DNA from: Acinetobacter junii CIP 64.5
GTDB taxonomy: Bacteria; Pseudomonadota; Gammaproteobacteria; Pseudomonadales; Moraxellaceae
DNA: 64,000 bases
Assembly: GCF_000368765.1 (NCBI RefSeq)
Contig: NZ_KB849655.1
Span: 187,484 to 251,483 of the forward strand
Direction of reading: 5' to 3'
Made by a program: the position numbers and the translations under genes. Shown here one piece after another: positions 7,903 through 17,891 of the stretch; position 1 is the first letter of the stretch, and each line of letters starts with the position of its first letter. Below the pieces are notes generated by a model. It made no database searches. It had not been told where the DNA came from and saw only the letters and a program-made list of their open reading frames with translations.

Positions 7903-9045
7903 ATGTTTCAGTTTATCCAACAGCAAAAAGATCTAGCTGTTCTCCTCAATCAAATGGAACATTGTTCCACATACGCACTTGATACTGAGTTTATTAAGGT
8001 TGATACCTTATATCCGAAATTAGGCGTTTGCCAAATCAATGTAAATGATCAGGTTTCGTTGTTAGATGGCGCTGCGCTAGATTTATCTGATTTTTGGCGT
8101 AAGCTTTTTGAAGCTCAGCAGAATATCTTTCATGCATGCGGTGAGGATATTGATCTGATTTATCATTACGCAGATCAAAAGCCATTAAAAAATGTATTTG
8201 ATACGCAAGTCGCGATGGCTTTTCTTGGTCATGGTTTGCAGGTCAGCTATCAAAATGCATTAAAAACTTGTTTAAATATTGATATCGATAAAGACCAAAC
8301 ACGTTCGGACTGGTTAGCACGTCCACTTAGTCAAGAGCAAATGAGTTACGCTGCAAATGACGTACTATATTTAAATAAGCTGGCAGAAAGGCTGAAGTTT
8401 GATCTTCAAACAAAGGGTCTATATTCCTATGTTTTAGAGGATTGCCAAAATCTAACTAAAGAAATCGCATTAGAGACACCATTATCTGAACTTTATACGG
8501 ATATTGGTAATTATCGTCACTCTAGGCGTGAGTTGATGCAATTACAACAATTAAGCATCTGGCGTGAACAAATTACCAAAGCGATGAATCAACCACGTAG
8601 TTTCATACTTAAAAATGCCACAATGATTGATCTAGTCGAAAAGAATCCGCGAAATACTTTCCAGTTGGCACAAGTTAAAGACATGCGACCAAATATTGTG
8701 CGTGAGCATGGTAAAACAATTTTAGATCTACTGAAGTTTTTACCCCCAGAAGATGAATGGCCATTGCGTTTGGCGCGTCCTGTCAAAAACAACTCCAAAG
8801 AAATTGCACCTCGTGTTGATCTATTGATCGAAATGGTGGTCAATAAAACAGGTATTCCAAAGGAAGTGTTGTTACGTAAGAAGTGGCTAAATGCGATTTA
8901 TGAGCATGTGGTCTTTCATCTCGATGAGCAAGATTTACCCAGCTATTTATTAGGTTGGCGCTATGATCTTTTGACAGAGCCGTTAATTGCACTTTTCAAA
9001 GAAGATATTGAGTTTTTAACAACTCAAATGAAGATTTCTAGGTAA
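7903..9045 (+). CDS. rnd: Ribonuclease D
   Basis: 380 residues, usual for RNase D. The DEDD exonuclease motif I is LDTEFIKVDTLYPKLGVCQI near residue 25. Motif II is in HACGEDIDLI, and motif III is in MSYAANDVLYLNKLAERL. An HRDC-type domain follows (WREQITKAMNQPRSFILKNATMIDL). RNase D trims tRNA precursors and other stable RNAs 3' to 5'. It is followed by a terminator at 9068-9107. Confidence 0.93.
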   Translation: MFQFIQQQKDLAVLLNQMEHCSTYALDTEFIKVDTLYPKLGVCQINVNDQVSLLDGAALDLSDFWRKLFEAQQNIFHACGEDIDLIYHYADQKPLKNVFDTQVAMAFLGHGLQVSYQNALKTCLNIDIDKDQTRSDWLARPLSQEQMSYAANDVLYLNKLAERLKFDLQTKGLYSYVLEDCQNLTKEIALETPLSELYTDIGNYRHSRRELMQLQQLSIWREQITKAMNQPRSFILKNATMIDLVEKNPRNTFQLAQVKDMRPNIVREHGKTILDLLKFLPPEDEWPLRLARPVKNNSKEIAPRVDLLIEMVVNKTGIPKEVLLRKKWLNAIYEHVVFHLDEQDLPSYLLGWRYDLLTEPLIALFKEDIEFLTTQMKISR

Positions 9046-9067
9046 ATAAGAACAGTATAAAATACGA

Positions 9068-9107
9068 CTGTAGCGTTAACATTCCTTAATGTACCTACAG
9101 TTTTTTT
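9068..9107 (+). terminator. Intrinsic terminator after rnd
   Basis: Nested stems CTGTAG / CTACAG (9068-9073, 9095-9100) with an inner ACATT / AATGT, followed by seven T residues. Confidence 0.8.
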
Positions 9108-9147
9108 CATGTATGCTGTTTTTGATTGATAATGGTTGTGAGTAAAC

Positions 9148-9453
9148 ATGCACTGCGATATTTATAGATCGAGTAAAAAAGACGAAATGTATATTTATAT
9201 TGCTCGTCCAAACTATCCTGAGGATAAAGATCAAGAGAATCCTCTAGAAGTCGTTCCTGAAAATGTCTTGCAAGCTTTTGGTAAAGCAACATTTGTAATG
9301 CACTTAGAGTTGCATGCTGAGCGTAAGCTTGCACGTGTAAATGTCTTGCATGTATTAGACTCTTTGCAAACCAAAGGCTTTTTTATTCAAATGCCACCAG
9401 AAGGTCTTATCAACCCGAATGCTGTAGAACCTGAGGGATTACGCGGTGCTTGA
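9148..9453 (+). CDS. ycgL: YcgL domain protein
   Basis: 101 residues. It begins [18 protein letters not shown] and ends with GFFIQMPP, both characteristic of the small YcgL family of gammaproteobacteria. The function is not established; the E. coli gene neighbours rnd in some genomes, as it does here. The next gene overlaps its end by 8 bp, which indicates translational coupling. Confidence 0.9.
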   Translation: MHCDIYRSSKKDEMYIYIARPNYPEDKDQENPLEVVPENVLQAFGKATFVMHLELHAERKLARVNVLHVLDSLQTKGFFIQMPPEGLINPNAVEPEGLRGA

Positions 9454-9832
9454 GACTCTAACGGCAATATGGTCACAAATTCTTTCGGTCTTTGATCAAT
9501 TTCCAGAAGAAAATGTAGCCATTATTGTTTATGTTACTGGAACATTGATTGCCTTATGGTGCTGGTATCGTTTGATGTCGCGTTTACCGAATCCAGTAGG
9601 TGGAATACTGTGGATTATTGTTTTTGCAATTTTAGTCACACCAACCATCTCCGAGGGGCCTAATTCTGCATTAGCCCCAGCAATCTTTGGACTGATCTTC
9701 GGTGTACTTACCAAAGAGCATGTTCTTATTTGGTCAAATTTATCCTTAATTTTATTTGTAATTGGATTAGGATTACTGGTTGGGTTTTGCTGGTCTAAAT
9801 ACACTGCAAATAAAACAGGACACACGGTTTAA
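9446..9832 (+). CDS. Small integral membrane protein of unknown function
   Basis: 128 residues with about four membrane segments ([49 protein letters not shown] and [18 protein letters not shown]). No catalytic motif was recognised. The start overlaps ycgL by 8 bp and the product is probably made from the ycgL transcript. I do not recognise the family. Confidence 0.7.
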   Translation: MLETLTAIWSQILSVFDQFPEENVAIIVYVTGTLIALWCWYRLMSRLPNPVGGILWIIVFAILVTPTISEGPNSALAPAIFGLIFGVLTKEHVLIWSNLSLILFVIGLGLLVGFCWSKYTANKTGHTV

Positions 9833-9871
9833 ATCTACACACAGTTAAATATAGAAAAATAAGGTTTTAAA

Positions 9872-10723
9872 ATGTCTGCTGATACACAACACTTTACTGG
9901 TACAGATCAATATATCGCAACCGATAGCCTCAAACTTGCAGTCAAAGCTGCACGAGCTTTACAAAAGCCTTTATTAGTTAAAGGTGAGCCAGGGACTGGT
10001 AAAACTTTACTTGCTGAGCAGGTTGCTGAAAGCTTAGGTTTGAAATTGATTACTTGGCATATCAAGTCAACGACTAAAGCACAACAAGGTCTGTATGAGT
10101 ATGATGCTGTATCTCGCTTACGTGATAGCCAGTTAGGCGACGATCGTGTATATGACATTAAAAACTATATTAAACCAGGTAAGTTGTGGGAAGCATTTAC
10201 CAGCGAAGAACGTTGTGTATTGTTAATTGATGAAATTGACAAGGCAGATATTGAGTTCCCAAATGATTTGTTGCATGAACTCGATAAAATGTCGTTCTAT
10301 GTTTATGAGACAGGGGAAACAATTACCGCAACTCAACGACCTATCGTTATCATCACTTCAAATAATGAAAAAGAACTTCCAGATGCATTCTTACGTCGTT
10401 GCTTCTTCCATTATATTGAATTCCCTGATGAAGCAACCATGCGCGACATTATTGCTGTTCATTTCCCAAGTATTTCTAATACATTGGTGAGCGAAGCATT
10501 ACAAATATTCTTCAAGTTACGCCAAGTGCCAAACCTGAAAAAACCACCATCAACATCTGAATTGATTGATTGGTTAAGCTTACTTATGGCTGATGATATG
10601 CCTGAAGATGTGTTGCGCAATCATGACAAATCAAAAGCAATTCCGCCACTTTATGGTGCTTTGATTAAAAATGAACAAGATGTGCAGTTACTTGAGCGTT
10701 TAGCTTTTATGTCACGCCGTTAA
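9872..10723 (+). CDS. MoxR-type AAA+ ATPase
   Basis: 283 residues. Walker A is GEPGTGKT near residue 39, Walker B is CVLLIDEIDKAD near 115, and sensor 1 is IVIITSNNEKELPDAFLRRC. MoxR ATPases act as metal-insertion or complex-maturation chaperones and pair with VWA proteins. The next gene, 12 bp downstream, encodes such a VWA protein, so the two almost certainly work together. The substrate of this pair is not known. Confidence 0.9.
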   Translation: MSADTQHFTGTDQYIATDSLKLAVKAARALQKPLLVKGEPGTGKTLLAEQVAESLGLKLITWHIKSTTKAQQGLYEYDAVSRLRDSQLGDDRVYDIKNYIKPGKLWEAFTSEERCVLLIDEIDKADIEFPNDLLHELDKMSFYVYETGETITATQRPIVIITSNNEKELPDAFLRRCFFHYIEFPDEATMRDIIAVHFPSISNTLVSEALQIFFKLRQVPNLKKPPSTSELIDWLSLLMADDMPEDVLRNHDKSKAIPPLYGALIKNEQDVQLLERLAFMSRR

Positions 10724-10735
10724 GAGTGTCTACCA

Positions 10736-11923
10736 ATGTTTGTGAGACTGTTTTACACCTTACGTAAATATGGCGTTCCTGTTACCACCCGTGAATTGAT
10801 TGATCTTAATCAGGCTGTGGCTTCAGGTCTTGTTTTCGCAGATCAAGACGAGTTCTATCAATTGGCTAAAACTGTCTTAGTCAAAGATGAACGATATTTT
10901 GATAAGTTTGATCGTGCTATGAAAGATTATTTTGATGGCATTGAAACTTTCGATTTAGATGAATTGCTTAAACAGGTTCATAAACTACCTAAAGATTGGT
11001 TTGATCTTGAGCTTTTAGAGAAACATCTAACACCAGAGCAACGTGAAGAACTACAAAAGGCCGGTTCCCTCGAAGAATTGATGAAAATGTTGGAAGAGCG
11101 TTTACGCGAACAACATAAAAAGCATCAAGGTGGCAATCGCATGATTGGTACGGGTGGAACTTCACCTTTTGGCGCCTTTGGTGATCATCCAGAAGGTGTG
11201 CGTATTGGTGGGCCAGGACGCAAACGTTCGGCTGTAAAAGTATGGGAGCAACGTAAATACCAAAATCTTGATGATGATCAGGTTTTAGGTACACGCCAAA
11301 TGCAAATTGCTTTACGTCGCTTACGTAAATTTGCACGACAAGGTGCTGCAGAAGAGTTAGATGTAGATGGTACGATCCGTGAGACTGCAAAACAGGGTAT
11401 CTTAGACGTACAACTGGTTCCAGAGCGCCGTAACCGTATTAAGGTTTTGATGCTATTTGATGTTGGTGGCTCCATGGATGCTTATATTGCTGAATGTGAG
11501 AAGTTGTTTAGCGCTGCCAAGTCAGAATTTAAGACACTAGAGTATTTCTATTTCCATAACTGTCTCTATGACTATGTTTGGAAAGATAATCATCGTCGTA
11601 GTTCAACGCGTATGAATACATGGGATTTATTCCATACATATGGACGTGACTACCGTGTCATCATCGTAGGTGACGCGAGTATGGCACCTTATGAGCTAAA
11701 GTCAGCGGGTGGTTCAGTTGAATATATGAATGATGAAGCTGGTGAGGTTTGGTTAAGGCGATTACGCCAACATTTTGATAAAACAGCTTGGTTAAATCCT
11801 GAAGTAGAAGGCTATTGGCATTACACACAGACTATTGGCTGGATTAAAGAGATTTTTGAAAATCATATGTATCCGATGACCCTCAAGGGGATTGAGGATA
11901 TGACACGATATTTATCACGCTAA
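10736..11923 (+). CDS. VWA (CoxE-like) protein paired with MoxR ATPase
   Basis: 395 residues. The C-terminal half is a von Willebrand A domain. Its metal site reads LMLFDVGGSMDAY, which has Gly where the classical DxSxS motif has Ser. The N-terminal half is charged and helical, with a Gly-rich linker (GGNRMIGTGGTSPFGAFG). This matches the CoxE/YehP-like proteins encoded next to MoxR ATPases, which help mature metalloenzymes or other complexes. No such client gene is adjacent; trpB follows 37 bp later but is probably unrelated. Confidence 0.87.
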   Translation: MFVRLFYTLRKYGVPVTTRELIDLNQAVASGLVFADQDEFYQLAKTVLVKDERYFDKFDRAMKDYFDGIETFDLDELLKQVHKLPKDWFDLELLEKHLTPEQREELQKAGSLEELMKMLEERLREQHKKHQGGNRMIGTGGTSPFGAFGDHPEGVRIGGPGRKRSAVKVWEQRKYQNLDDDQVLGTRQMQIALRRLRKFARQGAAEELDVDGTIRETAKQGILDVQLVPERRNRIKVLMLFDVGGSMDAYIAECEKLFSAAKSEFKTLEYFYFHNCLYDYVWKDNHRRSSTRMNTWDLFHTYGRDYRVIIVGDASMAPYELKSAGGSVEYMNDEAGEVWLRRLRQHFDKTAWLNPEVEGYWHYTQTIGWIKEIFENHMYPMTLKGIEDMTRYLSR

Positions 11924-11960
11924 AAATTGACATTAATACTTTATAAGAACAGGAAAAGAC

Positions 11961-13166
11961 ATGGAACATCAAATTAACGGCATTGCTTTGCCTAATGAAT
12001 TAGGCTTTTTTGGTAATTTTGGCGGTCAATTTATTCCTCCTCATTTAAAAGAGGCAATGGACGAAATTAACAATGCTTATGAAGAAATTCGTCATACAGC
12101 TGAATTTCAAGATGAACTTAATGATTTGTTTAAAAATTACGTTGGTCGCCCAAGCCCTTTATTTCATGCAAAACGTCTATCCGATCAACTAGGTGGAGCA
12201 CAGATTTATTTAAAACGAGAAGATCTTAACCATACTGGTGCTCATAAAATTAATCACTGTTTAGGAGAGGCTTTGCTTGCTAAATATATGGGCAAAAGCA
12301 AGGTCATAGCTGAAACTGGTGCAGGACAGCATGGTGTTGCTCTAGCAACTGCTTGTGCATTAGTCGGTATTCCGTGTGAAATTCATATGGGACAAGTAGA
12401 TATCGAAAAAGAACATCCAAACGTCGTTAAAATGAAAATTTTGGGTGCAAAGTTGGTTTCAGTTACTCAGGGGACTGCAACTTTAAAAGATGCAGTTGAT
12501 AGTGCTTTTGAAGAATATTTAAAAGATCCTAAAAATTATATTTACGCGATTGGTTCTGTAGTTGGTCCGCATCCATTTCCCAAAATGGTACGTGACTTTC
12601 AGTCGATTATTGGAAATGAAATTAAAACTCAAGCAAACGAACGTTTTGGACAAAACCCTGATTATGTAGTTGCATGTGTAGGTGGTGGGTCAAATGCAAT
12701 TGGTGCTTTCACTGCATTCTTAAATATCCCTGAAGTAAAACTTGTTGGGGTTGAACCAGCAGGTCACGGCTTAGATACGGATAAACACTCAGCTACACTT
12801 ACATTGGGTAAGCCAGGTCAAATTCATGGTATGGCGTGTTATGTGCTTGAGGATGATCAAGGAGAACCCCTACCTGTACATTCGATTGCATCAGGTTTGG
12901 ATTATCCTGGTGTAGGACCACAACATAGTTTTCTTAAAGAGTTGGGACGTGTTCAATATGAAACAGCAACAGATCAAGAGTGTTTAGATGCATTTATGAC
13001 GCTTTCGCGCGTCGAAGGTATTGTGCCTGCTCTAGAAAGCTCCCATGCGGTGGCTTGGGCATTACGTGAAGCACCTAAAATGGATAAAAATACGAAGATC
13101 GTCGTGAATCTTTCTGGTCGTGGAGATAAGGATTCAGACTATGTTGCTCAAAAGTTGGGTTTGTAA
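11961..13166 (+). CDS. trpB: Tryptophan synthase beta subunit
   Basis: 401 residues, standard for TrpB1. The PLP lysine is K96 in [16 protein letters not shown], the phosphate loop is GGGSNAIG, and the early [14 protein letters not shown] is typical. It makes L-tryptophan from indole and serine with TrpA. No trpA or trpF is next to it in this window, so either trpA lies elsewhere or this is a second TrpB copy. The ribosome-binding site AGGAAAA is 3 bp from the ATG. A terminator follows. Confidence 0.92.
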   Translation: MEHQINGIALPNELGFFGNFGGQFIPPHLKEAMDEINNAYEEIRHTAEFQDELNDLFKNYVGRPSPLFHAKRLSDQLGGAQIYLKREDLNHTGAHKINHCLGEALLAKYMGKSKVIAETGAGQHGVALATACALVGIPCEIHMGQVDIEKEHPNVVKMKILGAKLVSVTQGTATLKDAVDSAFEEYLKDPKNYIYAIGSVVGPHPFPKMVRDFQSIIGNEIKTQANERFGQNPDYVVACVGGGSNAIGAFTAFLNIPEVKLVGVEPAGHGLDTDKHSATLTLGKPGQIHGMACYVLEDDQGEPLPVHSIASGLDYPGVGPQHSFLKELGRVQYETATDQECLDAFMTLSRVEGIVPALESSHAVAWALREAPKMDKNTKIVVNLSGRGDKDSDYVAQKLGL

Positions 13167-13191
13167 TTTTCTACCTTGATTTAAATTTCAT

Positions 13192-13224
13192 AAACCGTTT
13201 CTAGTCTGTAGAAGCGGTTTTTTA
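13192..13224 (+). terminator. Intrinsic terminator after trpB
   Basis: Stem AAACCGTTTCTA / TAGAAGCGGTTT (13192-13203, 13209-13220; one mismatch), then TTTTAC. Confidence 0.85.
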
Positions 13225-13291
13225 CTGTTAAATAGGCTTGAATCCCGTTAGAATAAAGCGTTTTTGCTATTTGCATTTTGGAGACGCCTAA

Positions 13292-14302
13292 GTGGAGCGA
13301 CCTACAATCAGCCCTGAACATTTACAAGAAGCGGCTGAAAATTTAGTAAGCATTCGAGATTTTATTCGTTTTGGTGTAACCGCACTTCGTCAATATGACG
13401 CACACTTAGGACAAGGTACTGAAGATTATTTTGCAGAAAGTTCAGCTTTAGTTTTACAAACTTTATCACTAGAGTGGAATGCAGATTCAGAAATTCTAGA
13501 TGCGAAACTTTTGCCGAGTGAAAAGGCTGAATTCCTTAGTTTGTTAGAACGTCGAATCAACGAACGAGTTCCAACCTCATACTTATTGAATTTGGCATAT
13601 TTCTTTAATAAGCCATTCTATGTCGATGAGCGTGTTTTGATTCCGCGTTCACCAATTGCTGAATTAATTGAACAGCGTTTTGCACCATACTGCTTAGATG
13701 AAAATGGACAAATGCTTGAAGCTTTAAATAGCTTACCTGTTAATCCAAATCCAAAAACACCGCAACGTATTTTAGATATGTGTACAGGTTCTGGTTGTAT
13801 TGCAGTTGCATTAGCCTATGCATTTCCTGATTCTGAAGTAGATGCTACTGATATTTCTAAAGAAGCTTTAGAAGTTGCTTCCATTAATACAGAACATCAC
13901 AACAAACAATATCAAGTTGCATTACTGGAATCTGATTTGTTTGCAAAAATTCCAGCTGAAAATCAATATGACCTTATTGTCAGCAATCCACCATATGTGG
14001 ATGCAGAAGATATGGCCGATTTACCAGAAGAATTTTTGCATGAACCTGAATTGGCACTTGCTGCGGGTCAGGATGGTTTGGATTTAGTGCGCAAAATGTT
14101 AGCTCAAGCTGCTGATTATTTGACTGAAGATGGTCTAATCGTCATCGAAGTGGGTAACTCAGAATGGGCAATGCGCCAAAACTTCAATACAGTTGACTTC
14201 CATTGGCTCACTTTCCAAAAAGGCGGTTCTGGTATTTTTGCATTAACTGCTGAACAATGCCGCCGTTATAAAGAAATATTTCAGCAATCTGTTCAAAGTT
14301 AA
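13292..14302 (+). CDS. prmB: Ribosomal protein L3 glutamine N5-methyltransferase
   Basis: 336 residues. The N-terminal helical domain is followed by the SAM motif LDMCTGSGCIAVALA (residues 161-175) and the catalytic NPPY at 232-235, which recognises a glutamine side chain. YLLNLAYFFNKPFYVDERVLIPRSPI matches PrmB rather than PrmC. It methylates Gln in ribosomal protein L3. Start GTG at 13292 fits family length. The 11-bp gap to aroC reproduces the prmB-aroC order common in gammaproteobacteria. Confidence 0.93.
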   Translation: MERPTISPEHLQEAAENLVSIRDFIRFGVTALRQYDAHLGQGTEDYFAESSALVLQTLSLEWNADSEILDAKLLPSEKAEFLSLLERRINERVPTSYLLNLAYFFNKPFYVDERVLIPRSPIAELIEQRFAPYCLDENGQMLEALNSLPVNPNPKTPQRILDMCTGSGCIAVALAYAFPDSEVDATDISKEALEVASINTEHHNKQYQVALLESDLFAKIPAENQYDLIVSNPPYVDAEDMADLPEEFLHEPELALAAGQDGLDLVRKMLAQAADYLTEDGLIVIEVGNSEWAMRQNFNTVDFHWLTFQKGGSGIFALTAEQCRRYKEIFQQSVQS

Positions 14303-14313
14303 GGGGCTAAAAC

Positions 14314-15405
14314 ATGGCAGGGAATAGTATTGGGCAACTCTTTAAGGTAACAACATGTGGTGAATCACATGGTGCTGGCTTAATGGCAATTGTCGATGGA
14401 GTGCCACCGGGTCTTGAACTGTGTGAAGCTGATTTACAACGTGATTTAGATCGCCGTAAACCAGGTACCTCTAAGTTCGCAACACAACGTAAAGAGCCTG
14501 ATGAAGTTGAAATCATATCAGGTGTTTTCGAAGGAAAAACAACCGGAACTTCGATCGGTTTACTAATTCGTAATACAGATCAAAAATCAAAAGATTACGG
14601 TAATATTGCTCAAACTTTCCGCCCTGGTCATGCTGACTATACTTACACGCAAAAATACGGTTTCCGTGATTATCGTGGTGGTGGTCGTTCAAGCGCTCGA
14701 GAAACAGCTATGCGTGTTGCTGCAGGTGCTATTGCAAAGAAATACTTAGCTGAGAAATTTGGAATCGATATTCGTGGTCATGTCACTCAAATCGGTAATG
14801 AGGTTGCTGAGAAATTAGATTGGAATGAAGTTCCAAATAATCCATTCTTTTGTGGTGATGTTGATGCTGTCCCTCGTTTTGAACAACTTGTGACTTCATT
14901 ACGTGAGCAAGGAACAAGTTGTGGGGCTAAACTGGAAATCCTCGCTGAGAAGGTTCCTGTGGGTTGGGGTGAACCTGTTTTTGATCGATTAGATGCTGAT
15001 ATTGCACATGCGATGATGAGCATTAATGCTGTAAAAGGCGTTGAGATCGGGGATGGTTTCGCTGTTGCGGGTCAATTTGGTCACGAAACTCGTGATGAAC
15101 TCACTACAGATGGTTTTCTTGCAAATCATGCTGGTGGAATTCTAGGTGGTATTTCAAGTGGACAAACAATCCGTGTTGCAATCGCTCTAAAACCGACTGC
15201 TAGTATTACAACACCGGGTAAAACAATCACGATTGATCGGGAAAATACAGATGTATTAACGAAAGGGCGACATGACCCATGTGTAGGTGTACGTGCTACA
15301 CCTATTGCAGAAGCAATGTTGGCAATTGTATTGATGGACCATTTTTTAAGACATCGTGCTCAGAATGCAGATGTAGTTCCGCCATTTAAACCTATAGAAC
15401 CATAA
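14314..15405 (+). CDS. aroC: Chorismate synthase
   Basis: 363 residues, full length. Signatures are [39 protein letters not shown], and [18 protein letters not shown]. It converts 5-enolpyruvylshikimate-3-phosphate to chorismate using reduced FMN, the last common step to aromatic amino acids. It is likely co-transcribed with prmB and ends at a strong terminator. Confidence 0.97.
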   Translation: MAGNSIGQLFKVTTCGESHGAGLMAIVDGVPPGLELCEADLQRDLDRRKPGTSKFATQRKEPDEVEIISGVFEGKTTGTSIGLLIRNTDQKSKDYGNIAQTFRPGHADYTYTQKYGFRDYRGGGRSSARETAMRVAAGAIAKKYLAEKFGIDIRGHVTQIGNEVAEKLDWNEVPNNPFFCGDVDAVPRFEQLVTSLREQGTSCGAKLEILAEKVPVGWGEPVFDRLDADIAHAMMSINAVKGVEIGDGFAVAGQFGHETRDELTTDGFLANHAGGILGGISSGQTIRVAIALKPTASITTPGKTITIDRENTDVLTKGRHDPCVGVRATPIAEAMLAIVLMDHFLRHRAQNADVVPPFKPIEP

Positions 15406-15410
15406 AATAT

Positions 15411-15447
15411 AAAGACACCTATTATTAAATTAATAGGTGTCTTTTTT
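15411..15447 (+). terminator. Intrinsic terminator after aroC
   Basis: Fourteen-bp perfect stem (15411-15424 with 15431-15444) and a run of seven T. Confidence 0.95.
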
Positions 15448-15505
15448 TATCAATGTTTAAAATAATATAAAATTATTTAAATAAATTTAAATTACATTTT
15501 AGTGG

Positions 15506-16756
15506 TTATAATAACTCTGAAACTTTATTATTTGACGTTGCAATATGATATTGGTTCCGACCATTACTCTTAGCAATATATAATGCATGATCTGCTTGAG
15601 ATACGAATTCTGAAAGACTGTCATTTAGTGTTGGTGTAATGGTTGCCACACCAACACTGATCGTAACGTGCTTAGAAATATTGCTTCGAGGATGCACAAT
15701 ACCAATATTTCTGACTAGTTCCATTAAGCGCTGAACTTGAATAATAGCCTGATCTCGATCAGTCATAGAGAACAATAGCAAAAACTCTTCACCGCCATAC
15801 CGAGCAGCTAAATCTCCACTTCTTGATGCAATCGAACCCAACATAATTGCGATACGTCTAAGGCATTGATCGCCTTGAATATGACCTAGTGTATCGTTAT
15901 AGAGTTTGAAGAAATCAATATCAATCATCATGATGGTAAGTGGCATCTCATGTCGAGTGGCTCTTTTCCATTCGTTCTCAAGTACTTCATCTAGATAGCG
16001 ACGATTTGCTAAGCCCGTTAAAGCATCTTGTTGAGATAAAATTGATAATTGCTGTGCTTGACGCATCAACTCAAGACGATTCAGTTCAATCATGCAATTT
16101 TGTAGATAGTTTTCTCGATGTTGTCGATCAGTTGCATAAGCTAAAGCCATGCCTAAAAAACTACTGAAGGTATATGTGCGATGTAAATAAGTCCAATCAA
16201 TAGAACCATTTAGCCAAGTACTTGCAGCTACGCCAATCAATCCACCAGCCCAGCCAGCAATAATGGCTGTGTAAAAACGCATTCCAACGAAGCCATAAAT
16301 AATTACGACGGCATACATCATTGCTGCGTGGAATAAAACGTTATTTTGACCTTGTTCAAGTACGTTGATAAGGGTAAATGTGATTGCAACGGCACCCATG
16401 GAACCTAAACAAACGTAATGATCAAACCATTTATTAAGATTTGGCACAAAAGAAAGTAGCCAAGCAAACATAATGATAATGCCGACCCAGCCATAATAAG
16501 CAAACCATTCAAAACGCATGCCAGAAGGAAGAACTTGATAGATACCAAAGCTTAGAAATGCATATAATCCTAAAATAATAGGAGCTCTATAACGAAACTC
16601 ATAAGCTGCTTCATTTCTATACTGATCTTTGTAGATCGATTCTAATTCTTTAGGAAACCAAACTAAATTTAGCCCGCGAGAAATTAACAAGTCGATTTGT
16701 TCTTGTCCCAAAATATTGGAAGCCTTCAACTTCATCTTATCTCTCACCACTCCCAA
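15506..16756 (-). CDS. Membrane diguanylate cyclase (GGDEF)
   Basis: 416 residues. About six membrane helices occupy residues ~45-215 and form a sensory part of unknown ligand. A GGDEF domain follows, with active-site motif GGEEF at 321-325 and an allosteric I-site RSGD just upstream. Both are intact, so the protein should make cyclic-di-GMP and be product-inhibited. The motifs ALTGLANRR and IDIDFFKLYNDTLGHIQGD are typical. It is a single gene; the start may be M8 instead of M1. Confidence 0.92.
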   Translation of the reverse strand: MGVVRDKMKLKASNILGQEQIDLLISRGLNLVWFPKELESIYKDQYRNEAAYEFRYRAPIILGLYAFLSFGIYQVLPSGMRFEWFAYYGWVGIIIMFAWLLSFVPNLNKWFDHYVCLGSMGAVAITFTLINVLEQGQNNVLFHAAMMYAVVIIYGFVGMRFYTAIIAGWAGGLIGVAASTWLNGSIDWTYLHRTYTFSSFLGMALAYATDRQHRENYLQNCMIELNRLELMRQAQQLSILSQQDALTGLANRRYLDEVLENEWKRATRHEMPLTIMMIDIDFFKLYNDTLGHIQGDQCLRRIAIMLGSIASRSGDLAARYGGEEFLLLFSMTDRDQAIIQVQRLMELVRNIGIVHPRSNISKHVTISVGVATITPTLNDSLSEFVSQADHALYIAKSNGRNQYHIATSNNKVSELL

Positions 16757-17078
16757 ATATTTTTATACATGTAAAATAGGGATTATTTAAAAAACTATGT
16801 TACATCGAATTAAATTAAAATTTTTTATTCGATAATAAAAAAATAATTAGTGCAAAATTCAACTTTAATTAATCCCCACTCATCATCCATTGATCGAATT
16901 TATTAAAATCTATTAAATAATATAATGATTCAGACAAATAAAATATCAAACCCTTAAAAACTGTTACAAATTTACCAAGAATGATTGTATATTTGGAGCA
17001 ATAAGATACAATTTAGAAAAAAGCATCAATCACATACAGAGTGATTGAATTAAGTCATACGAAATAGGATGCATCGCA
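16757..17078. promoter_or_regulatory. Divergent AT-rich intergenic region with two inverted repeats
   Basis: 322 bp between the diguanylate cyclase and the UndA-like gene. ATCGAAT / ATTCGAT occurs at 16804-16810 and 16827-16833. TCAATCAC / GTGATTGA occurs at 17026-17033 and 17041-17048, 30 bp before the UndA-like start. The second could be an operator or an mRNA hairpin. No RNA gene was recognised. Confidence 0.45.
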
Positions 17079-17825
17079 ATGACTGCTATGAATCAATACA
17101 GCACAAAATTAGAAATCACGCCTCATTCTGATTGGGCGCAAAAGTTCTGGGATGAGCTTGTACCTGCTAAAGAAAGAGTGAGTAAACATCCATTATTTGT
17201 GGACATGGCAAATGGGGATTTAAGCCTCGAGTGTTTCCGTTCTGCATTATTAAATTTTTATCCATTGGTTGCTCATTTTCCATCATACATGGCAGGTGCA
17301 TTAGCTAAAGCGACTAACTTTGCTCTAGATGGTGTAACCGAAACCCGAGACTGGTTAATCCAAAATATCAAAGTTGAAGAAAGACATTTAAATTGGTATC
17401 AAGATTGGGCAGGTGGATTCGGTTTGACTGTTGAGATGTTAAATAACGTTAGGCCTCCTGCGGCGATGAATGCTGTGAATCATTATTTGTGGGATGTAAA
17501 TTTTAGAGGTGGCTTGGCTGAAAGTATTGCTGCAACAAATTTAGCCATTGAGTGGGCGACAGGTGATTGGACAATCCAAGTCTACAAAGGGATTCAAACT
17601 TATACTTCACATCCTGAAGTCAATATCAATAAAAGATCATTGGCTTGGTTGAGAGCTCATGCGCATTATGATGATTTACATCCATATGAAGCGATGGAAT
17701 TAATCAAAAGATTATGTCACAAAGATCCTGTTTTACAGAAAAAAGCTTTTCAGGCAGCTCAAGATGGTTTGGCTTATTATGAGTTGGCTTTGGATGAGTG
17801 CTATAAAATTCAACATAAAAACTAA
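17079..17825 (+). CDS. UndA-like heme-oxygenase-fold non-heme iron oxidase
   Basis: 248 residues. Databases would often label this TenA/PqqC-like, but it keeps the metal-binding pattern of UndA, the Pseudomonas enzyme that turns medium-chain fatty acids into terminal alkenes: E100-x2-H103 in IKVEERHLNWY, E158 in AATNLAIEWATGDW, and H194 with D198 in RAHAHYDDLHPYEA. The spacing matches UndA as I remember it (E101, H104, E159, H194). It lacks the thiaminase cysteine context. It is likely a diiron oxygenase of the HDO family; the substrate is inferred, not shown. Single gene with its own terminator. Confidence 0.7.
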   Translation: MTAMNQYSTKLEITPHSDWAQKFWDELVPAKERVSKHPLFVDMANGDLSLECFRSALLNFYPLVAHFPSYMAGALAKATNFALDGVTETRDWLIQNIKVEERHLNWYQDWAGGFGLTVEMLNNVRPPAAMNAVNHYLWDVNFRGGLAESIAATNLAIEWATGDWTIQVYKGIQTYTSHPEVNINKRSLAWLRAHAHYDDLHPYEAMELIKRLCHKDPVLQKKAFQAAQDGLAYYELALDECYKIQHKN

Positions 17826-17838
17826 GTTCTAATGATAG

Positions 17839-17875
17839 AAACAGTCACATTTTTATAAAAGTGTGACTGTTTTTT
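17839..17875. terminator. Bidirectional intrinsic terminator
   Basis: Stem AAACAGTCACA / TGTGACTGTTT (17839-17849, 17862-17872) with T tract on the plus side; it lies between two convergent genes. Confidence 0.9.
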
Positions 17876-17891
17876 TATAAGTTTGATTTTG

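Noticed and set aside
7735..7926. 63-codon minus-strand ORF with several cysteines before rnd
   Set aside because: It overlaps the start of rnd, has no clear ribosome-binding site and no recognised family.
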